From Streptomyces sp. NBC_00335 (lineage in GTDB: Bacteria > Actinomycetota > Actinomycetes > Streptomycetales > Streptomycetaceae): DNA of 64,000 nt. A program made the position numbers and the translations under genes. Location: the NCBI RefSeq assembly GCF_036127095.1, contig NZ_CP108006.1, positions 1,054,001 to 1,118,000 of the forward strand. Reading direction: 5' to 3'. Under the pieces are notes generated by a model. It did no database searches. It was not told the DNA's origin and saw only the letters and a list, made by a program, of their open reading frames with translations. Below are positions 46,135 to 55,143 of the stretch, one piece after another (position 1 is the first letter of the stretch; every line of letters begins with the position of its first letter).

Positions 46135-46547
46135 CCCAGCAGGGCGTAGACGGTGGAGGCCTTCGCGGCCGGTTCTTCGGCGCCCTCGGGCGTCATGGTG
46201 ATGTCGGCGAAGGCCATCCGCTTGCCGAGTTTGGTGACCCGTACGTCGATCAGCACATCGGCGCCGACCACCGGCCGCTGGAAGCTGGTGGACTGCTGGA
46301 CGGTGGTCATCGGGCCGTAGGCCCCGCGCGCGGCGGAGATCGCGATGACGGTGGCGGTGTCCGCGGCGGCCATCAGGGCCTGGCCGCTGAGGCCCCCGCC
46401 GTCGCGGGCGAGGGTGTCGGACCAGGGCAGCCGCAGTACGGCGTGCCGTTCGCCGGTCTCCTGGACGGTGAGTCCGAGGGCGAGCACCCAGGGGGCGAAG
46501 TTGTCGTGGAGGATCTTGTCCGCGTCTGCCGGTGTCAGCGTCGTCAC
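46131..46547 (-). CDS. PaaI-type hotdog-fold acyl-CoA thioesterase, 138 aa
   Basis: Hotdog fold with GGGLSGQALMAAADTATVIAIS (central helix with Asp) and QSTSFQRPVVGADVLIDVRV strands. Hydrolyses an acyl- or aryl-CoA; substrate unknown. GTG 46547 lacks a Shine-Dalgarno and stands only 7 bp after a strong hairpin, so the message may be leaderless. It is translationally coupled to the MFS gene. Confidence 0.88.
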   Translation of the reverse strand: MTTLTPADADKILHDNFAPWVLALGLTVQETGERHAVLRLPWSDTLARDGGGLSGQALMAAADTATVIAISAARGAYGPMTTVQQSTSFQRPVVGADVLIDVRVTKLGKRMAFADITMTPEGAEEPAAKASTVYALLG

Positions 46548-46554
46548 CGGGTGA

Positions 46555-46583
46555 TTGTGGCGGCCCGGCCCGGGCCGCCACAA
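46555..46583 (-). terminator. Terminator of the dienoyl-CoA reductase gene
   Basis: Perfect 13-bp stem TTGTGGCGGCCCG/CGGGCCGCCACAA with a 3-nt loop, 22 bp past the reductase stop and 7 bp before the thioesterase start. Confidence 0.8.
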
Positions 46584-46605
46584 CTCCCTTTGCGCCAGGC
46601 GCGCC

Positions 46606-48786
<2,181 letters not shown>

Positions 48787-48818
48787 TCACGGCCGGGGTG
48801 ATCGCGAAGGATGGGGGG

Positions 48819-49628
48819 ATGCCCGCATTCCCCGCCCCCGAGCGCCGTGCCGCCCGCATGCGCCACGGCGCCCCCGCTCTGCGCGCGGCCCTTGCCGGCG
48901 CCGCGGCCACGGTGCTCCTCGCCGGCTGCGCCATCGCCGAGTCCGACACCGACCGGCTCGGCCGCAAGGCCGCGGCGGACGCCGTGGACCCCGTGGACAC
49001 GGCCGCCTCCCCACCGTCGACCGCGCCCGGGCCCGCCCCCGACCCGACCCGCTCCCCCGCGCCCGAGGCCCGGCTCCTGCGGAACCCGCCCCGCCAGGTG
49101 CGCCCGGCGATCGCCCCCGCGCACGGCACGACGGTCGGCATCGGCCAGCCCGTCTCCCTGGCCTTCAAGGGCCAGAAGGTGGACCCCGCGCTCCGGGCCG
49201 GCATCGAGGGCCGCATGGAGATCAAGACCTCCACCGGGGTCGTCGGCGCCTGGCACTGGGCGGAGGCCAAGGGGGACACGCACCTCCACTTCCGGCCGCG
49301 GGAGTACTGGCCGGCGGGCACCGAGGTGACCCTCGACGCCAGGCTCGCGGGAGTGAAGCTGGACGACCGCACCGCCGCCGGAAACCGCAGGCTGACCTTC
49401 CGGGTGGGCCCCGCGATGGTCAGCAAGGTGGACCTCGCCGCGCACACGCTCACGGTGGTCAAGGACGGCACGCCCCTGCGGACCATCCCGGTCAGCGGCG
49501 GCGACGTCATCGAGGTGACGGGCACGACCGGCAAGCCCATGGACCACTTCGGCAACGGCTACGGCGACTGGAACCTGAGCTGGGACGAATGGCTGCGGGG
49601 CAGCACCCTGGGCGCCTCCAAGAGCTGA
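48819..49628 (+). CDS. L,D-transpeptidase homologue lacking its catalytic core, 269 aa lipoprotein
   Basis: Lipoprotein signal (ATVLLAGC), Pro/Ala linker, then the Ig-like N-terminal domain of Streptomyces L,D-transpeptidases (PAHGTTVGIGQPVSLAFKG ... HFRPREYWPAGTEVTL). The YkuD domain starts (VDLAAHTLTVVKDGTPLRTI) but jumps from PVSGG to DVIEVTGTTGKPMDHFGNGY, the normal C-terminal end. The segment that should hold the HxxxxxxHxxGC catalytic residues is missing (about 80-90 codons, in frame). The intact paralogue at 52130 shows what is lost. It probably cannot cross-link peptidoglycan; it could still bind it, or it is decaying. ATG 48819 follows GAAGGATGGGGGG. Confidence 0.8.
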   Translation: MPAFPAPERRAARMRHGAPALRAALAGAAATVLLAGCAIAESDTDRLGRKAAADAVDPVDTAASPPSTAPGPAPDPTRSPAPEARLLRNPPRQVRPAIAPAHGTTVGIGQPVSLAFKGQKVDPALRAGIEGRMEIKTSTGVVGAWHWAEAKGDTHLHFRPREYWPAGTEVTLDARLAGVKLDDRTAAGNRRLTFRVGPAMVSKVDLAAHTLTVVKDGTPLRTIPVSGGDVIEVTGTTGKPMDHFGNGYGDWNLSWDEWLRGSTLGASKS

Positions 49629-50038
49629 GCCCGACGGCGCGCCGGAGCCCGCCCGGTCGTGTGCGTACCGCTCGCGCTGCTCCTGGTCGCCGCCAGAGGC
49701 TGTTCGGGCGCGACTCGGAGCCGAACGGCATCCAGCCCGGACGTACCGCGGGGTGGGGCCGGTCGGCGGCAACTCCACTGTCCGGCCCTGGCGGACCTCC
49801 GTAGCGACCGGCAGCCCCTACATGGCGGACCGCAGCATCCCGGCCGTCTTGGCCATGGCGGCCTTCGTCGCCTCGTCCGTCGCGGTCCGTGCGGCGTCCT
49901 CCAGCAGGAGGGCGGCCTGTGTCAGCTCCCGTCGGCGTCGCTGGTCTTCGTCGGCCGACGGAGTAGGGGTACACGCCCTGGGGCCGAGTCCCTGGACGCC
50001 GACCCGGCTTCTGGGTTGTCGCGCCTTGCCCGGCCCTG
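49629..50038. other. Gap with a possible gene remnant on the minus strand
   Basis: 410 bp. On the minus strand, ~45 codons ending in TAG at 49818 have coding-like composition (ELTQAALLLEDAARTATDEA, ending MLRSAM), but no convincing start is visible and the upstream part looks noncoding. It is most likely the tail of a decayed gene. Nothing else recognised. Confidence 0.35.
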
Positions 50039-50806
50039 TCACTCGGGTGCGTACGGTCCTGATGCCGCCCGTGTGGTCTGGAGGGCGGCCAGTCTGTGTA
50101 CGAAGCGGATCGCGAGGAGGGCGGCCACGAGCGACAGCACGCCTTGTACGGCGGCTGCGCCGGCGGCGGCGGAGAGGCCCGCCGCGTCGGTGGCGCTGTC
50201 GTACAGGGACCCGTATTACACGCGGTCGGCGAGCAGGGACAGGATCCACATCAGCCACCACCAGGTGATGAACGCGGTCGAGGTGGGCCGGTCGGAGCCG
50301 TTGGGGCTGAGCTGGCGGCTCGCTTCCCAGGTCTCCCTGGCGACGCGGACGGGGATGACCAGGTTGCCGAAGGGGATGAACCAGCCGCCGATGGCCCAGC
50401 CGCTCGACCGGGTTGCCGTGTCGGGCCTGAAGGCCTTGGCGGTCTTGTGCGCGAGGTAGAACCAGGTGATGAAGACGCCGGCAGTGGCGAGCAGGAGCGG
50501 AATCTGGATGAGGGCGGCCAAGGCCATGAGCGCGTCCGGCGGGGTGAGGCTGTCGGCCGTGCCCGCGTCGGGGTACCGGCCGCTCTCCAGTACCGAGCGG
50601 ACGTAAAGGCCGGCTCCTGCCAGGAGCAGGGCGTACGCGCCGGAGACCGAGAGCAGCACGATCGTGGCGATGGACAGGCCACGGGGCGGGCGGGGCGTGT
50701 CAGGCAGCGAGTTCCAGCCCGGCAACGGCTGGACGGGTATCGCTTGGTGGGCGTAGTTGGGGTCAGGCGCCGCGGGTGGCGGCGAGCCGGGCGTGCTGTA
50801 GGACAT
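50039..50806 (-). pseudogene. DUF4328 membrane protein gene interrupted by a single nonsense codon
   Basis: Starts MSYSTPGSPPPAAPDP with a Pro-rich cytosolic tail, then four helices (ATIVLLSVSGAYALLLAGAG, LAALIQIPLLLATAGVFITW, SSGWAIGGWFIPFGNLVIPV, ITWWWLMWILSLLADRV). A TAA stop follows at 50216-50218. The same frame continues for 58 more codons (YGSLYDSATDAAGLSAAAGA ... RFVHRLAALQTT) to TGA at 50039. That tail matches the C-terminal helix of the intact paralogue at 54285 (FVRRLSALQS). The context GTG-TAA-TAC fits a one-base TAC-to-TAA change. As it stands a 196-residue truncated protein would be made. Confidence 0.8.
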
Positions 50807-51245
50807 GAAGTGGTACCCCCCACGGGAACGTGAACGTGTGACGCGAAAAGGAGGAAGGCGGCCGGCTGACGCGCGCGGCGCCCCTCGGCACTCCCGGCTA
50901 TGCCGGAGTTTCGGGTTGGGTGCTGATCCGTACCGCCTGGTGCGGCCGTCCGCCGGACTCTGCCAGTCGGCTGCGGGGAGATCAAGTGATCTTGAGGGGG
51001 GACATGTCGAGGCATCAACCCCAAACGGGCGCGAGACGGTCGACCGGCCGTCACCGTCGCGCACTGCGTCCGGACATCGGCCGATGGCAAGCCATCCGGA
51101 GCCGCGACCTGGGACGAGCGGCTCTCCTTCGTACCCGACTACCGCGACCGGACTGGACGGCCCTCGGCGCCTTCGCCGAGCGCCTCTACGCCGAGTCCGA
51201 GCAGCATCGCCGAAACTGCTCGGCACGCGTCTCCGGCAGGGTGTG
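50807..51245. other. Gap without a supportable gene
   Basis: 439 bp upstream of the DUF4328 pseudogene. A short rightward frame ending at 51249 has some GC3 bias (PDWTALGAFAERLYAESEQH) but no recognisable start or domain and could be a remnant. A TGATCTTGA-containing AT-poor stretch near 50986 may be promoter; no clear signals. Confidence 0.35.
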
Positions 51246-51920
51246 CTAGCCGGCTGTCTCCAGCTGCTCGTGCTGACGCTTCATGAGCGAGACCGGAGCG
51301 GGTTGTCCATCCGAGGGGGTGAGATAGACGGCCAGTGAGCCACCGGTTCGCACGATCGTCATGATCTGCCGCTTGGCGGGAGCCTCGTCGGCGGTCACGG
51401 AGTAGGAGACGGATTCGTCACCCACGTCGACTGCCGGCAGCGCCGCCAGGGTGACCGGGTCCGACCAGCCGCGTTGGGAGGAAGCCGAGAAGCTCTTGCA
51501 CGTGGTGAGAGCCGCGTTCAGCTCGCTCATCCAGCCCTTCGCCTCACCCGTCGCGAAACTGGAGAGCACGATGCTCCCGCCGGTGTTTCCGTTCTTGTCC
51601 TGAAGCACCGCCCAAACCGTCCCGGTGGGTTGGTGCTTGGGCTTGACGCTCGTCAGGTCGGTCAGCGGCCGACAGGCCGGATCGGACGCCGTGACGACGT
51701 CCTCTTCCTCCAGCAAGGGATCTCGCTCGGGCATCACGGTGAACCCGGAGTGCTTGCCTGCCAGCAGGGCGTCCGCGAGTTGTGCCGAGGTGAGCATCGC
51801 GCGCCCCTTCTCTCCCTCCTCCCCCTTCTGTCCCGTCTCTCCGGTCTTCCCACTGGTGCAGCCCGCTGCTGCGGAGGACAGGACAAGGAGCACCGCCACC
51901 CCCCGTATGAAGCCACGCAC
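51246..51920 (-). CDS. Lipoprotein with PknH_C-like sensor domain, 224 aa
   Basis: Signal VRGFIRGVAVLLVLSSAAAGC with lipobox Ala-Ala-Gly-Cys, a charged Gly/Lys/Glu linker, then a soluble domain with two Cys (DPACRPL and ALTTCKSF) probably forming a disulphide, FATGEAKGWMSELNAAL and RTGGSLAVYLTP strands. The layout resembles the extracellular PknH_C sensor fold common in mycobacterial and Streptomyces lipoproteins. Ligand unknown. GTG 51920 has GGAG at a 7-base spacing. Downstream of the L,D-transpeptidase but separated by a terminator. Confidence 0.75.
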   Translation of the reverse strand: MRGFIRGVAVLLVLSSAAAGCTSGKTGETGQKGEEGEKGRAMLTSAQLADALLAGKHSGFTVMPERDPLLEEEDVVTASDPACRPLTDLTSVKPKHQPTGTVWAVLQDKNGNTGGSIVLSSFATGEAKGWMSELNAALTTCKSFSASSQRGWSDPVTLAALPAVDVGDESVSYSVTADEAPAKRQIMTIVRTGGSLAVYLTPSDGQPAPVSLMKRQHEQLETAG

Positions 51921-52017
51921 GCTGTTTCTCCATCGTCGAAGGCAGGAAACCGAGATTCTGTCAGGTGCGGACGGTCCGGCTGTCGGCAGGATGGTTGTTC
52001 TCTTGGTGCAGGTGGCG

Positions 52018-52055
52018 GCCGGCCATCCCGCCGGCCGGATGGCGGGGTGGCCGGC
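52018..52055 (-). terminator. Terminator of the L,D-transpeptidase gene
   Basis: 15-bp stem with one wobble pair: GCCGGCCATCCCGCC (52018-52032) with GGCGGGGTGGCCGGC (52041-52055), 8-nt loop. Confidence 0.7.
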
Positions 52056-52129
52056 GAGCGGACGGGGCCGCGAGGGCGAAGCGTTGGGCCGGTTCGGAGG
52101 GAAGCGGGGCGTGGTGGCCGGGCGGTGGT

Positions 52130-53143
52130 TCAGGAGGCCTTGCTGAGCTTCTTCCATTCGTCGTAGCCGATGCTCCAGTCGGCGTATCCGTTGCCGGGGC
52201 CGTCGGCGTTCTTGATGGCTTCCTGGCCCTTGATCGTGATCAGGTCGCCGAGGATGGTGTTGTCGAAGATCCACTTCGCATCGGCCGGGGTCATGCCGAT
52301 GCAGCCGGCGCTGTGGTTGGTGTTGCCGACGTACTTCTGCGCCTCGGGAACCCCTTCGTGGATGTAGGCGCCGGTGTCGGTCACCCGCATGCCCCAGTTG
52401 ACCACCACGTCGTAGTCCACCGGCCCGCCCACGGACGCGGAGGTCATGTGCACCTTGGGTTCCCGGGTCTTGAGGGCGTAGGTGCCCAGTCGGGACTGGC
52501 GGCCCTTGACGGGCTGCCCGCCGGACATGGGGATGGACTTCACCACCTTGCCGTCACGCTCGACGATGAGCCGGTGGGTGTCGAGGTCGGCGGTCAGCTG
52601 CTGGTCACGGCCGATCTTGAACGTCCGGTTCAGGTCGCGGTCGAAGTGCGCGCCGCCGGGGTCGACCGTGGTGAGCGTGCCCTTGACCGTGACGTCCGTG
52701 CCGGGCTTCCAGGGGTCCCTGGGGCGCCAGTCCAGGCGGTCGTGGCCCGAGGGTGTGGTCACCCAGCCCCAGGAACCCTCGGTCGGGGTCGACGCGGTGA
52801 CCGTCAACGCCTTCTCCACCGCGGCCTTGTCCTTCACCGGCTTCTCGAACTGCAAGGACACCGGCTGACCCGTACCCACCGTCTTCCCCGCCCCCGGAAT
52901 CAGGTCGAAGTCCAGTACGGCTCCGGTGGTCACCTTCGGCGGAACGGCCGCCTGTGACGCCGCGGCCTGCACACCCGCCACGTCGGCGGACACCTTCGAG
53001 TCGTCCGCCCGAACCGTGTCCCCGCCGGAGCCGCAGGCCGTGAGGAGCAACAGCCCGGCGACGGCGGCGAACAGCGGGGCCGCGGCGCGGCCACGACCGC
53101 GGACGGAAGCCGCCGGGGTCGTCTGGGGGCGAACACGCATCAT
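52130..53143 (-). CDS. L,D-transpeptidase lipoprotein, intact, 337 aa
   Basis: Lipobox LLLLTAC (Cys37), Ig-like domain (VGTGQPVSLQFEKPVKDKAA ... LDWRPRDPWKPGTDVTV), then a YkuD catalytic domain with AYIHEGVPEAQKYVG and NTNHSAGCIGMT (His277, Cys281). Makes 3-3 cross-links in peptidoglycan at the outer face of the membrane. It ends with the C-terminal signature GNGYADWSIGYDEW also kept by the deleted paralogue at 48819. ATG 53143 or 53140 could start it. Confidence 0.93.
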   Translation of the reverse strand: MMRVRPQTTPAASVRGRGRAAAPLFAAVAGLLLLTACGSGGDTVRADDSKVSADVAGVQAAASQAAVPPKVTTGAVLDFDLIPGAGKTVGTGQPVSLQFEKPVKDKAAVEKALTVTASTPTEGSWGWVTTPSGHDRLDWRPRDPWKPGTDVTVKGTLTTVDPGGAHFDRDLNRTFKIGRDQQLTADLDTHRLIVERDGKVVKSIPMSGGQPVKGRQSRLGTYALKTREPKVHMTSASVGGPVDYDVVVNWGMRVTDTGAYIHEGVPEAQKYVGNTNHSAGCIGMTPADAKWIFDNTILGDLITIKGQEAIKNADGPGNGYADWSIGYDEWKKLSKAS

Positions 53144-53539
53144 GGTGGACGGCTCTTCTCTGGAAAGGGCTGGCTGGTACAGCTGTGAGGACGGCTGCCG
53201 TCAGACAAGCGGTTCTTATCTGCTGATGACCGTTGTGTGACAAACGACAGGCCCGTCTCGTCGCGGATCGGCCAGGCCGGAAGCCGGGTCCCCGCTCATG
53301 GCTCGGGCAGGCGGCAGCCAGGAGGGGCGTGCCCACGACGTCCGCCGCCACCTCGACAAGCCGGTGGTCGCCCAACGCATTGCGAAGTCCCGGGTGCTCT
53401 GAGCCGCGTGCGCTGCCCGCCCACCCGGTGGGCCCGTGGGGCTCTACGTACTAGGGGACACGGTCGGTCAGCACATCGCCAGGCCGGACGCCGCCAAGCA
53501 GTTCACCGCCATCCGCTGCCGGACGTTACCCTCTGCCGG
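53144..53539. other. Gap without a supportable gene
   Basis: 396 bp between divergent genes. Two short rightward frames (ATG 53297, ~33 codons; GTG near 53438, ~34 codons ending at the hydrolase start) show GC3 bias but no recognisable domain or Shine-Dalgarno; they may be remnants. It should contain promoters for both flanking genes. Confidence 0.35.
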
Positions 53540-54253
53540 ATGACGCCGAAGCCCAGCAGCACCCCGCCGGTCGAGCGGCGCACCGTGACGGTCAACGGCG
53601 GAGTGCGCCTCGCCTACGAGGTCACGGGCCCGCCGGCCGGACCGCCGGTGCTCCTGCTCCCCGCGCTCGGCGAGACCGCCGCCGACTGGGTGCCCGTACG
53701 GGACGAACTCGCGCGGGAGCGGCGGGTGTTCGCGCTGGACCTGCGCGGCCACGGAGCCAGCGCGTGGCCGTCGGCGTACTCGCTGCCGCTCATGCGGGAC
53801 GACGTACTGGGCTTCCTGGACGCCCTCGGGCTCGACCGGGTGGACCTGGTGGGCCACTCGATGGGCGGGGTCGTCGCGTACCTGGCCGCCGCCGCGCAGC
53901 CGCACCGCATCAGCCGCCTCGTCCTGGAGGACGCCCCCGCGCCGCTCCCCCGCGAGGCCTCGGCCCCCGTACGCCCCGAGGGCGAGCTCTCCTTCGACTG
54001 GGCGATGGTGCTCGCGGTCCGCCCCCAGCTCGACCGCCCGGACCCGGCCTGGCTGGCGGACCTGTCCCGGATCACGGCCCCGACCCTGGTCGTGTACGGC
54101 GGCCCCGCCAGCCACCTGGCGCCCGCCTCCTTCGACGAGGTGGTCCGCCGCATCCCGGACGCCCGCCTGATCACCCTCGCGTACGGCCACCTGATCCACG
54201 CGGCGGCGCCCGCGGAGTTCACGGCGGCCGTCGCGGCCTTCCTCACGGAATGA
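53540..54253 (+). CDS. Alpha/beta-fold hydrolase, 237 aa
   Basis: Classical α/β hydrolase: PPVLLLPALGETAADW (oxyanion), VFALDLRGHGAS, VDLVGHSMGGVVAYL (nucleophilic Ser in GHSMGG), APTLVVYGGPASHL (acid strand) and TLAYGHLIHAAAP (catalytic His). Cytosolic, substrate unknown. ATG 53540 is chosen at MTPKPSSTPP; the Shine-Dalgarno is weak. Confidence 0.9.
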   Translation: MTPKPSSTPPVERRTVTVNGGVRLAYEVTGPPAGPPVLLLPALGETAADWVPVRDELARERRVFALDLRGHGASAWPSAYSLPLMRDDVLGFLDALGLDRVDLVGHSMGGVVAYLAAAAQPHRISRLVLEDAPAPLPREASAPVRPEGELSFDWAMVLAVRPQLDRPDPAWLADLSRITAPTLVVYGGPASHLAPASFDEVVRRIPDARLITLAYGHLIHAAAPAEFTAAVAAFLTE

Positions 54254-54254
54254 T

Positions 54255-54277
54255 CCCGGCCGATATCACCGGCCGGG
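54255..54277. terminator. Hairpin between convergent hydrolase and DUF4328 genes
   Basis: 8-bp stem CCCGGCCG/CGGCCGGG with a 7-nt loop, 1 bp past the hydrolase stop and 7 bp past the DUF4328 stop. Confidence 0.6.
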
Positions 54278-54284
54278 GCGTCGC

Positions 54285-54959
54285 TCAGGCTGCCGACTGC
54301 AGGGCCGAGAGGCGGCGCACGAAGAGGATGGCGGCCACCGCCGCCACGGCGTAGATCAGGTCCGAGGCCGCGCCGAACAGGACGGCGTCGCGCACGGCGT
54401 CGTCACTCAGAGCTGTGGCCGCGGACCGGTTGGCGGCGACGGACGCCACCATCGCCGCTCCGAACGTTCCGGCCCAGACGAAGACGGGGGCGGGTGAGGT
54501 CAGCGCGGCCTTGCCGGGCAGCCTCGACGCGCTGGCCGCCCACACCTTCATCGCGATCAGGCAAGGCAGGACGGTCCAGCCCACGACCGGGATGAACCAG
54601 ACTCCGATCGCCCAGCCCGCACCGCCCCGGATGGCTCCCCGCGCGTACACCCCGGCGTTCACCCGGACCCGGTGGAACCAGACGATGAAGACCACCGCTG
54701 CGGGGATCATGGCCGTCATGAACAGGCTCACCGAGATCGTGAGCAGCGTCCCCGAGTGTCCCAGCCCGACGGGCTCGGTGTGCTCGTCCAGCCGGAAGTA
54801 CCGGTTGACCCCGGCGGCCACGGCGAGCAGCCGGGTCAGGGCGCACAGGCCGAGCAGCACGGTCAGAGCCGTGGCCAGTCCCTTCGGCGAGCGGAGCAGC
54901 GAGCGCGCCGGAGGCGCGCCGAGCGGAGACAGTCTTGCGGAACCGGGACCGGCGGACAT
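54285..54959 (-). CDS. DUF4328 domain membrane protein, intact, 224 aa
   Basis: Five to six hydrophobic helices: LATALTVLLGLCALTRLLAV, LLTISVSLFMTAMIPAAVVF, GWAIGVWFIPVVGWTVLPCL (the GWAIG.WFIP core of the family), VWAGTFGAAMVASVAA and LIYAVAAVAAILFVRRLSAL. Function unknown. Its last helix provides the reference for recognising the truncated copy at 50039. ATG 54959 is chosen at MSAGPGSARL. Confidence 0.85.
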   Translation of the reverse strand: MSAGPGSARLSPLGAPPARSLLRSPKGLATALTVLLGLCALTRLLAVAAGVNRYFRLDEHTEPVGLGHSGTLLTISVSLFMTAMIPAAVVFIVWFHRVRVNAGVYARGAIRGGAGWAIGVWFIPVVGWTVLPCLIAMKVWAASASRLPGKAALTSPAPVFVWAGTFGAAMVASVAANRSAATALSDDAVRDAVLFGAASDLIYAVAAVAAILFVRRLSALQSAA

Positions 54960-55045
54960 GACGAGGGACCCCCCACGGGTGCGTTGACATGCGGAAACCC
55001 GCCTGCTGGGGCGGGAAGGCAGAACATACGGCACCGGTGGGCCCG

Positions 55046-55083
55046 CGCCGCAGGGCGCCCCGGCGCGCGGGCGCCCTGCGGCG
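55046..55083 (-). terminator. Terminator of the GH38 gene
   Basis: 15-bp perfect stem (55046-55060 with 55069-55083; core CCGCAGGGCGCCC) and 8-nt loop, 43 bp past the mannosidase stop. Confidence 0.8.
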
Positions 55084-55089
55084 GTGGTG

Positions 55090-55143
55090 TCAGGCCCGGC
55101 GGTGAGGTCAGGCCCGGTGGAGGTTTCAGGCCCGGTGGAGGCG
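55090..55143. repeat. 18-bp tandem repeat, 3 copies, spanning the GH38 stop codon
   Basis: TCAGGCCCGG followed by eight variable bases, starting at 55090, 55108 and 55126. Each copy begins with a TCA that reads TGA on the minus strand, in the same frame. The third holds the actual stop; the other two supply back-up stops. Confidence 0.85.

Noticed and set aside
49818..50261. 147-codon leftward frame as a complete gene
   Set aside because: Its first two thirds overlap the DUF4328 tail out of frame and are Arg-rich; only the last ~45 codons look coding.
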